32,526 nucleotides of DNA, from the NCBI GenBank assembly GCA_937871685.1, contig CALMOL010000114.1:1-32526 (forward strand), in the 5' to 3' direction. The stretch is from an uncultured Verrucomicrobiota bacterium. Lineage in GTDB: Bacteria > Verrucomicrobiota > Verrucomicrobiia > Chthoniobacterales > SZAS-18. Shown piece by piece: positions 8,755-17,297 of the stretch (position 1 is the first letter of the stretch; each line of letters starts with the position of its first letter). The position numbers and the translations under genes are program-made. The notes under the pieces were generated by a model. That model was given only the letters and a program-made list of their open reading frames with translations, was not told the DNA's origin and ran no database searches.

Positions 8755-8788
8755 GCGTGGGTGGCGCTCGAAAGATCATGGGCGCGCG

Positions 8789-9412
8789 TCACTGCTTTTC
8801 CTTCAGGACCGTGTCGATGGCGAGGCCGGCCGCGAGCAGGAGGATGCTCAACGAGGAGTCCGCCTCGCCCGAAAGCGAAATGATGTAATTGTCGGCCGTG
8901 GTGAAGAGTTCCTTGCCGAGGCCGGCCCACTTCTTCGTCACGACGCCCAGCTCCGTCTCGCCGCGCAGGAAGCGGAAGTTCCAGCCCTTCCAATCCCCCT
9001 TCACCATGGCCACTTCCTGGTTGTCGGGCGTGAACACGCGAAACGCGCCGCCGAGCGAGAACGCCTTGGATACGAAGTAACCGAGCAGCGCGCCGCCGGC
9101 ATCCATCACATCCACGCGTGGCCGGAAGAGCGCCACGCCGCGCCGGATCGAGAACACGATCTTGTGCGATCCCTCGTCGGCCCCCTCGTAAACGCGCACC
9201 ACCGTGGGCATCAGCGCCTTGTTGATGAACAAGCGCAGCACCTTCACCAGCGTGGAAATTTCCTCGCGCGCCTCACCGATCTTGGCCTGCGACTCCGGGT
9301 CGAGGATGTCATAAACGTCCAAGAGCTTCAGCAGGCCGGCGTGCTCGCGGATGAAGTATTGCTTGCGGTTCAGCAAGGGGGCAGGCCTGGCGGCGGAGTC
9401 GGGAGAAAGCAT
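8789..9412 (-). CDS. Scramblase/LURP-one-related family protein
   Basis: A protein of 207 residues. The segment LNRKQYFIREHAGLLKLLDV, followed by YDILDPESQ, is typical of bacterial members of the Tubby-C-like superfamily annotated as phospholipid scramblase-related or LURP-one-related. A run of beta-strand-like segments follows (FRVFTPDNQEVAMVKGDWKG and NFRFLRGETELGVVTKKW). The protein ends in a hydrophobic helix with ISLSGEADSSLSILLLAAGL. The bacterial function is not established; lipid binding or envelope association is an inference. I chose MLSPDSAARP as the start because the conserved part begins soon after it. An ATG 12 codons upstream (9448) is the alternative. Neither start has a Shine-Dalgarno. 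Confidence 0.75.
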   Translation of the reverse strand: MLSPDSAARPAPLLNRKQYFIREHAGLLKLLDVYDILDPESQAKIGEAREEISTLVKVLRLFINKALMPTVVRVYEGADEGSHKIVFSIRRGVALFRPRVDVMDAGGALLGYFVSKAFSLGGAFRVFTPDNQEVAMVKGDWKGWNFRFLRGETELGVVTKKWAGLGKELFTTADNYIISLSGEADSSLSILLLAAGLAIDTVLKEKQ

Positions 9413-9418
9413 CGGCGC

Positions 9419-9448
9419 ATCTAACCCGCGAAGGGCGCCGCGCGTCAA
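9419..9448 (-). promoter_or_regulatory. Possible promoter of the scramblase-like gene
   Basis: Read on the minus strand, TTGACG (9448-9443) is followed 18 bases later by TTAGAT (9424-9419), seven bases before the chosen ATG. If real, the transcript would be nearly leaderless. The -10 fits the consensus poorly, so this is weak. It also overlaps the upstream alternative start codon. Confidence 0.2.
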
Positions 9449-9588
9449 CCGGCGTCCGTCCGACGGAGAATTTTGACCCGACGGTTCCGTGTCTTGCGAG
9501 GTCGTGGCCTATCCTCGCCAACTCCGCGCTCCGTGTCGCCGCCGCAGGCGATGCGCGGCACGACCGAGCGGGAAACCAACTTCCCGTC

Positions 9589-10818
9589 CTATGACCTCGC
9601 CGCGCCGCCACGATCCCCAGCGCCCAACTCCGCGTAAAGATCAGCCGTCTGCCGCGCGATGGCGGCCCACGAAAACTTCTCCACCGCTCGCTTGCGGCCG
9701 GCGGCACCCATCGCGGCGCGGCGCTCCGGGTCGCGCATGAGCGCGTTGACGGCCGCGGCGAGGTCGCGCGCGAACTTCTCCGGGTCCACCGGCTCGAAGG
9801 GGCTCTCGGTCTGCTGCTCCAAAGAGACCTGTAGGCCGGTCTCGCCGTTCACCACCACTTCCTTGATGCCCCCCACGGCGCTCGCCACCACGGCGGTGCC
9901 ACAGGCCATCGCCTCGAGGTTGATGATGCCGAAGGGCTCGTAGATCGACGGGCAGCAGAACACGCCTGCGTGCGCGTAGAGCTCACGCACGATCGGCTTC
10001 GGCAGCATCTGCTCGATCCACACGACGCCCCCACGGTGCGCTTGAATCTCGGCCACCGCGGCCTTCATCTCCGCGGCGATCTCGGGCGTATCGGGCGCAC
10101 CCGCGGCGAGAACGACTTGGAAGCCTGGGTCGAAGTGCCGGATGGCCCGCACGAGGTGGATGATGCCTTTTTGCCGCGCGATGCGGCCGACGAAGAGCAC
10201 GAAGGGCCTCGACGGGTCCACGCCCAGACCGAGCAGGTGCCCCGACGGCTGGTCGGGATGGTATTCATCCGGATCGATGCCGTTGTAGATCATTCGCATC
10301 CGGTCGGGCGCGACGTTGAAAAGGCGTGACACGTCCCCGCGCGTTTCCTGCGACACGCACACCACCGCGTCGGCCATCTCCAGCGCGGTCTTCTCCACCC
10401 AGCAGGAGAAGTCGTAGCCGCGGCCGAGCTGCTCGCGCTTCCACGGGCGGAGCGGCTCCAGCGAATGCACCGTGATGACGAGCGGGATGCCGTAATTCAA
10501 CCGCGCGAAGATGCCGCCGAGGTGGGAATACCACGTGTGGCAATGAACCACATCGGCGTCGATGCCCGCGCCGTTCCATTGCACCGCGCGCTCGGCCGCG
10601 GCGAAGACGGAGCGAAGTTGCTTCGGCGCGGCGAACGAGGCCGAATCCACCGGGAAGCCGCCCACGGCCGGATTGGCACCCGGTTCATTTTGCCGGCCGA
10701 AGGTGCGAGCCTCGACGGTGATAAGCTTGGCCAGCTCGCGCGTGAGGTATTCGACGTGGACGCCGGCACCACCATACACGTCGGGCGGGAATTCGTTGGT
10801 GAGGAAGAGGGCTTTCAT
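9589..10818 (-). CDS. glgA: Glycogen synthase, GT4 family (actinobacterial GlgA/GlgM type)
   Basis: A cytoplasmic glycosyltransferase of 409 residues with two Rossmann domains (GT-B fold). The N-terminus MKALFLTNEFPPDVYGGAGV contains the glucan/nucleotide-binding GGAG loop (16-19) and matches the Corynebacterium-type glycogen synthase family rather than the GT5 E. coli GlgA. The C-terminal domain has FVGRIARQKG (209-218) and the EX7E motif in YEPFGIINLEAMACG (E294, E302), typical of retaining GT4 enzymes. It would transfer glucose from ADP-glucose to an alpha-1,4-glucan, or to glucose-1-phosphate if it acts like GlgM. No other glycogen genes are in the window. The frame is open 28 codons upstream, but the family N-terminus fixes the start. 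There is no Shine-Dalgarno. Confidence 0.87.
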   Translation of the reverse strand: MKALFLTNEFPPDVYGGAGVHVEYLTRELAKLITVEARTFGRQNEPGANPAVGGFPVDSASFAAPKQLRSVFAAAERAVQWNGAGIDADVVHCHTWYSHLGGIFARLNYGIPLVITVHSLEPLRPWKREQLGRGYDFSCWVEKTALEMADAVVCVSQETRGDVSRLFNVAPDRMRMIYNGIDPDEYHPDQPSGHLLGLGVDPSRPFVLFVGRIARQKGIIHLVRAIRHFDPGFQVVLAAGAPDTPEIAAEMKAAVAEIQAHRGGVVWIEQMLPKPIVRELYAHAGVFCCPSIYEPFGIINLEAMACGTAVVASAVGGIKEVVVNGETGLQVSLEQQTESPFEPVDPEKFARDLAAAVNALMRDPERRAAMGAAGRKRAVEKFSWAAIARQTADLYAELGAGDRGGAARS

Positions 10819-10968
10819 GCGGGGCGGGACCGAGCATTCATCGCGCGCCGTCTCCAAGCCAGCCCCCATTTCCTCATGGGAGCTGCACGGACGTAAAATC
10901 ACGCCTCCCGAGGTGGATGGCGCGAAGGACCACGCCGTTCCCCTTGGAAGGCAAGCCCAACAGGGGTT

Positions 10969-12051
10969 TCAACCCTCCGGCTTCGGCGCGTCGTCCCACG
11001 GCCGGACTTCCACCTTGGCCTTGGCGAGGGCGTCCTTCAGCCAGGCGCGGAGGGCTTCCGCCTTTTTCGCGCGCAGCAGCACGCCGCGGATGATCGGCGT
11101 CGCCTCGGCGAGCGTGCGCGGCCCCGCCGGCAGGCGCGCCTCGGTTCGGATCACGTGAAACCCGAAGTCCGTCTCCACCAGCGGCCCGACTTGGCCGGCT
11201 GCGGTGCCGAAGAACGCGCCGTCCAGCGCTTGGGGGTGAGTGCCCATCGGGAAGGTGCCGAGGGAGCCGCCGGCCGACTTGGTGCCCAGGTCCTCGGAAT
11301 GCCGCGCGGCGAGCGCGGCGAAGTCCGCGCCGGGGCGCAAAGCCTGCGCGCGCAGGTCCTCGGCGACCTGGCGCTTGCGCGCGATCTCGGCGTCCATGGC
11401 GGCCTTCATCTCGGGCGTGTTGCGGCGGAGGCCGGGACGATCAATCTCCAGCTGCGACACGATCACGCCTGGCTTGGCGTTGATCTGGATGTGCGAGCCG
11501 GTCACGCGCTCGGGCCACTGGAACTCGGCGTCCTTTTGGTGCGCTTCGTAGTAAACCTTCGCCTCGTCCTCTGACACCATGAGGTCGCGCGTGAGCGCGG
11601 CCGTAAGGGCTTCCCCGCGCAGGGCGGCCGCGAGGACGGACTCGCGATATTCGTCGCGCGTGAAGCCGTTGTAGCTGAGGAAGCGCCCGTAGCGCTCCTC
11701 GCCGCCGTGGAAGTCCACCACGCGCCGCTCCGAGGCGTCAATCTGCGCGGCCGTAGGCGCGAGGCCGCGCCGCTCGGCCTCGGCCGCGATGAGGGAGCGC
11801 TCGACCAGCTCGTCGATGATGGCCGCGCGCAGCTTGCCGAGCGTTTCTCGCCCGGCGGCCGAGGCTGGGTCGAGCGCGAGCGCCTCGCGGCCGTTGCGCA
11901 GGAACGCCTCGACGAGCCGCCGCGGGATCGACCGCCCATCCACGGTGGCGGCGACCCCCGAGGGCACCTCTGCCCACAGGGCGGCGACGTAGCAAGGGAG
12001 CGCAACGACCGCAACGAGCGCGGCGCGGCGACGGAACGATCGGAACGGCAC
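10969..12051 (-). CDS. Exported peptidyl-prolyl cis-trans isomerase, SurA/PpiC (parvulin) type
   Basis: A protein of 360 residues if the GTG start is right. That start gives a textbook signal peptide: basic FRSFRRRAAL, a hydrophobic core VAVVALPCYVAALWA, then the mature EVPSGVAATVDGRSIPR. Starting further upstream adds 72 arginine- and serine-rich residues that look like non-coding sequence. The mature N-terminal half is a SurA-like helical chaperone domain (LIAAEAERRGLAPTAAQIDA, and EAKVYYEAH before the catalytic domain). The parvulin domain spans about 190-310, with GADFAALAARHSED, SAGGSLGTFPMG and GPLVETDFGFHVIR. It would assist folding of periplasmic or outer-membrane proteins. The 273 bases upstream (12052-12324) contain no gene I can support. 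Confidence 0.87.
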   Translation of the reverse strand: MPFRSFRRRAALVAVVALPCYVAALWAEVPSGVAATVDGRSIPRRLVEAFLRNGREALALDPASAAGRETLGKLRAAIIDELVERSLIAAEAERRGLAPTAAQIDASERRVVDFHGGEERYGRFLSYNGFTRDEYRESVLAAALRGEALTAALTRDLMVSEDEAKVYYEAHQKDAEFQWPERVTGSHIQINAKPGVIVSQLEIDRPGLRRNTPEMKAAMDAEIARKRQVAEDLRAQALRPGADFAALAARHSEDLGTKSAGGSLGTFPMGTHPQALDGAFFGTAAGQVGPLVETDFGFHVIRTEARLPAGPRTLAEATPIIRGVLLRAKKAEALRAWLKDALAKAKVEVRPWDDAPKPEG

Positions 12052-12324
12052 GCGCGAGATTCGCCGTGACGACCGCCTCCTCAAGGCGATTCCGCGCCGG
12101 CCGGCCGGAGAGGGAGGGCGAATTTCTCGACACCGCGCCAATGAAAACCCGTGACGCGACTCGATGGGAAGCGGGCGCGCCGAGGGCTCGATCAGCAAGG
12201 GCGGCGCCCGGCCCGACCGCAGGGAGCTTGAAGAACGTGGGGTTCGGAGGCGTGCGAATCCAGTCAAAGGCGCACAGCAACCCCCACGAAATCAATACGT
12301 TTCGCGGCCCGGACGACAGTTTAA

Positions 12325-13764
12325 TCACAACGCCGAGGAAGCGGCAGGCGGACCGACTGGTCCCGAGGCGGCGGTCGAGGCCATGGGCGGGGAAGTTTTA
12401 GGATTGCTCGCGGTCGGCAAGGCGTAGGGTGAGGGCGGCGAGAAGTTTCGCAGCATGCCGATGTCGCGCGTGATGAGGCGAGAGCCGCGGTAGTTGAGCA
12501 GGTAAGCCCAAGCCCACTCGGCGAGCACGCCGAGCTTGTTGCGGAAGCCGACTAGATACAAAACGTGCACGAAGAGCCAAGCCATCCACGCCATGAAGCC
12601 GGAAAGATGCAGCCGCTTGAAGATGGTCGGGAACACCTCGGCAATCGCTCGCGCGCGGCCGATGGTGGCCATCGAGCCCTTGTCGAAATAATGGAAGGGC
12701 GTCGCTTGTCCGCCGGCCACGAGATGCCGGATGTTGGCGGCGGCGCACCGGCCCTGTTGCATCGCCACCGGGGAAAGGCCGGGCAGCGGCGTTCCGCCCT
12801 GGTGGGAGAAGTTGGCGGCGTCGCCCAGAACGAAGACGTTGGGATGGCCGGGAATGGAGAGGTCAGGGTTCACGATGGCGCGGCCGGCCTTGTCGAGCGG
12901 CGCGTCGGAGCCAAGCGTGCGCAGGAGCGGCGAGGCAGCGTTGCCGGCGGCCCATATCACGGTGCGCGACTCGATCCTTTCGCCGTTGGCGATCACCCCA
13001 AACTCGTCAACCCCCGTCACGCGCGTGCCAGTGCGAACTTCGACGCCGATTTCCTCCAACTGCCGGCGGGCGCTCTCGGACAAATCCTCGGCGAAGGCGC
13101 CGAGCACCCGCGGACTGCCCTCCAGGATGATCACTCGCGCCTTGGCGGGATCGAAGTGCCGGAAGTCTTCCGTCATGGAGTAGGTGCCGATCTCCTTGAT
13201 CGCGCCGGCCATCTCGACGCCGGTTGGCCCGCCGCCCACGATGACGAATGTCAGCGCGGCGCGGCGCTCGGCCTCATCGGTGGCCTTCTCGGCCAGCTCG
13301 AAGGCGGCGAGCATCCGCTGGCGGATTTCCAGCGCGTCCTCGACGGCCTTGAGCCCAGGGGCGAATTTCTCCCATTCGTCGTGCCCGAAATAAGAGTGCC
13401 GCGCACCGACGGCGAGAATGAGGTAGTCGTAGTCGAAGACAATGTCGTCGGTGAGGATGCTCTGGTTCTTGAGGTCGATCTGCCGCGCTTCGGCAAGAAA
13501 CACCTCGGTGTTTGATTGCTCGCGCACCACGCTCCGCAGCGGGGCAGCGATCTGCGCGGGAGCGAGCGCGCAGGTGGCGACCTGATAAAGCAGGGGCTGG
13601 AAGGTGTGGTGATTGCGGCGATCGAGGAGAGTCACGCGCACCGGGGCGTCGCCCAAAGCCTTGGCGGCCTCCAGGCCCGCGAAGCCACCCCCGATGATCA
13701 CCACGCGGGGCGGCAGCCCGGGAAGGTCGGCGGCGAGATCGTTCGGTCGGGTCAGGGTTTCCAT
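12325..13764 (-). CDS. ndh: Type II NADH dehydrogenase (NDH-2), FAD-dependent
   Basis: A membrane-associated flavoenzyme of 479 residues that oxidises NADH and reduces quinone without pumping protons. The FAD-binding loop is VVIIGGGFAG (21-30), and the NADH-binding Rossmann motif is VIVGGGPTGVEMAG (174-187). VFVLGDAA (310-317) is the conserved FAD-binding aspartate region. AMQQGRCAAANI and YFDKGSMATIGR are typical of the bacterial NDH-2 family. The C-terminus has amphipathic or hydrophobic segments (FMAWMAWLFVHVLYLVGF) for membrane docking, followed by a low-complexity Pro/Ser/Ala tail of ~40 residues. The start METLTRPND was chosen over an open extension of 35 codons that would run across the palindromic operator. 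The gene is divergent from the complex I operon, which does the same oxidation with energy conservation. Confidence 0.93.
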   Translation of the reverse strand: METLTRPNDLAADLPGLPPRVVIIGGGFAGLEAAKALGDAPVRVTLLDRRNHHTFQPLLYQVATCALAPAQIAAPLRSVVREQSNTEVFLAEARQIDLKNQSILTDDIVFDYDYLILAVGARHSYFGHDEWEKFAPGLKAVEDALEIRQRMLAAFELAEKATDEAERRAALTFVIVGGGPTGVEMAGAIKEIGTYSMTEDFRHFDPAKARVIILEGSPRVLGAFAEDLSESARRQLEEIGVEVRTGTRVTGVDEFGVIANGERIESRTVIWAAGNAASPLLRTLGSDAPLDKAGRAIVNPDLSIPGHPNVFVLGDAANFSHQGGTPLPGLSPVAMQQGRCAAANIRHLVAGGQATPFHYFDKGSMATIGRARAIAEVFPTIFKRLHLSGFMAWMAWLFVHVLYLVGFRNKLGVLAEWAWAYLLNYRGSRLITRDIGMLRNFSPPSPYALPTASNPKTSPPMASTAASGPVGPPAASSAL

Positions 13765-13853
13765 GTCGGCGGGGAAGGGTGCCCCGAATCGGATCGTGCC
13801 GCCAGCTTGGCCGCGTGTCGCCAGGCTCCCGCGAGGGCATGATGCCGCGTTGC

Positions 13854-13871
13854 TTGTGAAACATTTCACAA
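13854..13871. promoter_or_regulatory. Perfect palindrome matching the CRP/FNR-family consensus
   Basis: TTGTGAAACATTTCACAA has two perfect 8-base arms around CA. It contains an exact match to TGTGA-N6-TCACA, the consensus for CRP-type regulators. It lies in the 192-base gap between the divergent NDH-2 and nuoD genes, with its centre about 98 bases from the NDH-2 start and 95 bases from the nuoD start. The regulator itself is not in the window. Other helix-turn-helix families can also bind such palindromes. Confidence 0.6.
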
Positions 13872-13879
13872 ATGGGAGT

Positions 13880-13920
13880 TGCGCCGCGAAGGGCGCAGAG
13901 GGACCATCTTCCCTCTCGCC
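13880..13920 (+). other. Two overlapping hairpins in the nuoD leader region
   Basis: TGCGCC (13880-13885) can pair with GGCGCA (13892-13897). The same bases can instead form a stronger hairpin: GGCGCAGAGGGA (13892-13903) with TCCCTCTCGCC (13910-13920) around a six-base loop, 11 pairs with one bulge. The two folds exclude each other. They end 36 bases before the nuoD ATG. Whether they lie in the transcript depends on an unmapped start site. Confidence 0.4.
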
Positions 13921-13956
13921 GGGCGCCTTTCACCCATGCGCCGGGCGCTCCGGCTC

Positions 13957-15201
13957 ATGGCCACGCAGACCCTCGAAATCGGCGACACCCAAGCCCGCGC
14001 GCAGGCCGGCATGTCCGACCTCGTGGAGGACGCGGTGGGCGAAAAGCTCATCCTGAACATGGGGCCTTCGCACCCCGCCACGCACGGCGTGCTGCGGATC
14101 GTGCTGGAACTCGACGGCGAGGTCATCACCAAGGCCATCCCGGACGTCGGCTACCTGCACCGCGGCGACGAGAAGATCGCCGAGAACATGCAGTATAACC
14201 AGTTCATCCCCTACACGGACCGGCTGGACTACCTCGCGCCCCTCTCGAACAACGTGGCCTACGCCCTGGCCGTCGAGAAGCTGATGGGCTGGGAATTGCC
14301 GCCGCGCGGCAAGGCGATCCGGGTGATCTGCTGCGAGCTGGCGCGCATCTCAGCGCACCTGCTGGGACTCGGGGCCTTCGCCATGGACACCGGGGCGATG
14401 TCGGTCTTCCTCTACACGTTCACGGAGCGCGAGAAGATCTACAACCTGATCGAGACGCTCACCGGCGCGCGCTTCACGACGAGCTACACGCGCATCGGCG
14501 GCCAGATCCGCGACCTGCCCGAGGGCTACGGCGCGCAGGTGCTGAAGTTCGTGGACGGCTTCCTCCCCGTGATGGACGAGCTGGACAAGCTGCTCCAGCG
14601 CAACCCCATCTTCATGAACCGCACGCGCGACCTCGGCGTGATTTCGAAGGAGCAGGCCATCACCTACGGCCTGACCGGCCCGAACCTGCGCGGCTCCGGC
14701 GTGGAATACGACGTGCGGAAGGCCAACCCGTATCTCGACTACGAGCGCTACGACTTCGACATCCCCGCCGGCACGGTGGGCGACTGCTACGACCGCTACA
14801 TGACGCGCGGCCTGGAGATGCGCGAGAGCGCCAAGATCCTGCGCCAGGCCGTGGAGAAGCTGCCCGACGGCCCGATCAACGTCGAGGACGGCAAGAATTT
14901 CCTCCCGCCCAAGGAGCGCGTGATGAAGAAGATGGAGGAATTGATCCACCAGTTCATGATCGTCACCGAGGGGATCAAGGCGCCGCCCGGCGAGGTGTAT
15001 TTCGGCGCGGAGAACCCGAAGGGCGAGCTGGGCTTCTACATCCGCTCGCGCGGCGGTGGCGTGCCGCACCGGCTGAAGATCCGCGCCCCAAGCTTCGTGA
15101 ACCTTTCCATTCTGCCCGAGCTGCTGCCCGGCCATCTCATGAGCGACGTGGTCTCGATCCTCGGCTCGCTCGACTTCGTGATGGGCGAGTGCGACCGCTG
15201 A
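13957..15201 (+). CDS. nuoD: NADH-quinone oxidoreductase subunit D (complex I)
   Basis: The 49-kDa subunit of 414 residues, in the peripheral arm at the quinone site. The N-terminal signature is LNMGPSHPATHGVLR. H43 and Y92 (YTDRLDY) correspond in spacing to the quinone-head ligands His38 and Tyr87 of the Thermus Nqo4 subunit. The C-terminus DFVMGECDR is the conserved ending. It is a free NuoD, not the NuoCD fusion of E. coli. The gene opens the operon here: no nuoA, nuoB or nuoC precedes it, and the upstream neighbour is the divergent NDH-2 gene. The start MATQTLEIGD was chosen; an in-frame ATG at 13936 would add seven residues. The C-terminal stop is directly followed by a palindromic repeat before nuoE. 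Confidence 0.96.
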   Translation: MATQTLEIGDTQARAQAGMSDLVEDAVGEKLILNMGPSHPATHGVLRIVLELDGEVITKAIPDVGYLHRGDEKIAENMQYNQFIPYTDRLDYLAPLSNNVAYALAVEKLMGWELPPRGKAIRVICCELARISAHLLGLGAFAMDTGAMSVFLYTFTEREKIYNLIETLTGARFTTSYTRIGGQIRDLPEGYGAQVLKFVDGFLPVMDELDKLLQRNPIFMNRTRDLGVISKEQAITYGLTGPNLRGSGVEYDVRKANPYLDYERYDFDIPAGTVGDCYDRYMTRGLEMRESAKILRQAVEKLPDGPINVEDGKNFLPPKERVMKKMEELIHQFMIVTEGIKAPPGEVYFGAENPKGELGFYIRSRGGGVPHRLKIRAPSFVNLSILPELLPGHLMSDVVSILGSLDFVMGECDR

Positions 15202-15209
15202 AATGATTT

Positions 15210-15286
15210 AGCCACGGAGACACAGAGGTCACAGAGAACTGAATCTTTCTTCCCCATCTCCGTGCGCCCTGTGCCTCTGTGGCAAA
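15210..15286. repeat. Palindromic repeat, CACAGAG family, copy 1 (nuoD-nuoE junction)
   Basis: The left arm (15210-15238) begins AGCCACGGAGACACAGAGG. The right arm (15257-15286) ends CCTCTGTGGCAA. The arms pair imperfectly, with mismatches mainly near the loop. The element fills nearly the whole 100-base gap. A second copy lies between nuoI and nuoJ. Confidence 0.75.
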
Positions 15287-15301
15287 AACCTGATCCATCC
15301 A

Positions 15302-15835
15302 ATGAGCGCCGCCGCCGAAGAGATTCCCACGCTGCCGTCCGTTCCTGCCGAGCTGGAAGCGCGCATCGACGAGGCGATCACGCACTACCCGCCCGATTTC
15401 AAGCGCTCGGCGACTTTGCCGCTGCTGCACTTGCTGCAGGAGCACTTCGGCTTCCTCGGGGCGGGCACGGAGGAATGGGTGGCCCACAAGCTGGGCCTGG
15501 AGCCGGTGAACGTGTATGAGGTCATCACGTTCTACCCGATGTTTCGACGGGCGCCGGCGGGGCGGCACCACATCCGCGTGTGCCGCACGCTCTCGTGCGC
15601 GCTGGGTGGCTCCTACGAGCTGATGCGACAGCTTTGCGAGCTGGCGAAGATCGACCGCTCGCACGCCACGCACCACGCGCCGGTTTCCAACGCGGCCGAC
15701 GGCAAGTTCTCCATCGAGTTCGTCGAGTGCCTCGCCTCCTGCGGCACCGCCCCCGTGTGCATGGTGGACGACGATTTCTACGAGAACGTGGCGACCAAGG
15801 AGGCCGCCGCGCAAATTCTCCAGCGCTACGAGTAG
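15302..15835 (+). CDS. nuoE: NADH-quinone oxidoreductase subunit E (complex I)
   Basis: The 24-kDa-type subunit of 177 residues, with a thioredoxin-like fold. It carries the binuclear N1a cluster of the NADH module. The four ligands are visible as C94 and C99 (CRTLSCALGG) and C143 and C147 (CLASC). The N-terminal helical part includes LLHLLQEHFGFL and VYEVITFYPMF, both well conserved in the family. A ~15-residue stretch before the second cysteine pair (DRSHATHHAPVSNAADGK) is longer than in many homologues and probably forms a loop. The gene is followed 18 bases later by nuoF, its structural partner. Confidence 0.95.
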   Translation: MSAAAEEIPTLPSVPAELEARIDEAITHYPPDFKRSATLPLLHLLQEHFGFLGAGTEEWVAHKLGLEPVNVYEVITFYPMFRRAPAGRHHIRVCRTLSCALGGSYELMRQLCELAKIDRSHATHHAPVSNAADGKFSIEFVECLASCGTAPVCMVDDDFYENVATKEAAAQILQRYE

Positions 15836-15853
15836 TTCCGACCCGCCACGCTC

Positions 15854-17275
15854 ATGGTTTCCCTTGTCAAACACCCCCACCCCCGCGAGCGCCGGCTCGT
15901 CTTCAAAAACGTGGACCGGCCCGGCTGGTCGCCGGACATCGACACGTATCTCCAGGACGGCGGCTACGACGACCTGAAAAAGGGCTTCGGCATGAAGCCG
16001 CAGGAGATCGTCGGCGAGGTGAAGACCTCGCAGTTGCGCGGCCGCGGCGGCGCCGGATTCTCCTGCGGGATGAAGTGGGGCTTCATCAAGCCGGACGAGA
16101 AGAAGCCGGTCTATCTCATCTGCAATGCGGACGAGTCCGAGCCGGGCACCTTCAAGGATCGCTACATCATTCACCAGGACCCGCACCAGTTGCTGGAGGG
16201 GATGATCCTCTCCTGCTACGCGGTCAACGCCCGGCTGGCCTACATCTACATCCGCGGCGAGTTCCCCGAGGGCGCGCGCATCCTCGAGCGCGCCATCCAG
16301 GAGGCGCACGCCCGCGGCTTCCTCGGGAAGAACATTCTGGGCTCCGGCTTCGACCTGGAAATCTTCGTCCACCGCGGCGCCGGCGCCTACATCTGCGGCG
16401 AGGAGACGGGCCTGATCGAGTCGCTGGAAGGCAAGCGCGCCTACCCGCGCATCAAGCCGCCGTATTTTCCCGCGGTGCTTGGCCTCTACCAGTGCCCCAC
16501 CATCGTCAACAACGTGGAGACGCTGTGCAACGTGAAGCACATCGTGCGCCTGGGCGGCGCCGAGTTTGCCAAGATCGGACGGCCGAACAACACCGGCACC
16601 CGCATCCTCTGCGTGAGCGGCGACGTGCAGAAGCCCGGCTACTTCGAGCTGGAGTGCGGCGCGGTGACGATGGGCGAGCTGCTCAATGACCTTTGCGGCG
16701 GCCCGAAGCCCGGCCGGAAGTTCAAGGCCGTGATCCCCGGTGGCTCGTCCGCCAAGGTGCTGCGCGCGGACGACACCTACAAGATCAAGGTCAAGCAGCC
16801 CGACGGCTCCATGGCCGATCAGGAACTGAAGTTCGACGACATCGTCCTCGACTTCGACTCGCTCGCCGCCGTCGGCTCCATGGCCGGCTCGGGCGGCGTG
16901 ATCGTGATGGACGACTCGCGCGACATGGTGTGGGCGCTCAACAACATCAACGAGTTCTACGCGCACGAGAGCTGCGGCCAATGCACGCCCTGCCGCGAAG
17001 GCTCGCTCTGGATGAAAAAGATCACGGATCGTCTCGCCGGCGGCTACGGCGTGGCGGCCGACCCGCGCACGCTCAAGAGCGTGGCCGACAACATCGCCGG
17101 CCGGACGATCTGCGCCTTTGGCGAGGCTTGCGCGTGGCCGGTGCAGTCCTTCCTCCAAAAGTTCCCCGAGGACTTCGCCGGGGCCGCCGCCAAGAACGAA
17201 CTGCCGCGCGGCGCCCGCACCGCGCTCGAAGCCCTCAACCCCGCCCTCGCCGCCGCCGCGGCCGAGCGGCATTGA
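15854..17275 (+). CDS. nuoF: NADH-quinone oxidoreductase subunit F (complex I)
   Basis: The 51-kDa NADH-binding subunit of 473 residues. It binds FMN and the N3 [4Fe-4S] cluster. The glycine-rich NADH/FMN loop is LRGRGGAGFSCGMKWGF. CNADESEPGTFKDR and GAGAYICGEETGLIES form the flavin pocket. The N3 ligands are C374, C377 and C380 (SCGQCTPCREG) plus C420 (TICAFGEACAW), with spacing like the Thermus Nqo1 protein. About 30 residues in LRADDTYKIKVKQPDGSMAD look like a loop insertion before the DFDSLAAVGSMAGSGG segment. The stop is followed after 22 bases not by nuoG but by a toxin-antitoxin pair, which is unusual. Confidence 0.96.
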   Translation: MVSLVKHPHPRERRLVFKNVDRPGWSPDIDTYLQDGGYDDLKKGFGMKPQEIVGEVKTSQLRGRGGAGFSCGMKWGFIKPDEKKPVYLICNADESEPGTFKDRYIIHQDPHQLLEGMILSCYAVNARLAYIYIRGEFPEGARILERAIQEAHARGFLGKNILGSGFDLEIFVHRGAGAYICGEETGLIESLEGKRAYPRIKPPYFPAVLGLYQCPTIVNNVETLCNVKHIVRLGGAEFAKIGRPNNTGTRILCVSGDVQKPGYFELECGAVTMGELLNDLCGGPKPGRKFKAVIPGGSSAKVLRADDTYKIKVKQPDGSMADQELKFDDIVLDFDSLAAVGSMAGSGGVIVMDDSRDMVWALNNINEFYAHESCGQCTPCREGSLWMKKITDRLAGGYGVAADPRTLKSVADNIAGRTICAFGEACAWPVQSFLQKFPEDFAGAAAKNELPRGARTALEALNPALAAAAAERH

Positions 17276-17297
17276 GAAACCGCGCTATCCTGCCGCT

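Noticed and set aside
11738-12328. Minus-strand frame reading MIKLSSGPRNVLISWGLL upstream of the parvulin gene
   Set aside because: Most of it overlaps the parvulin gene in another frame, and the non-overlapping part matches no family. I treat 12052-12324 as intergenic.
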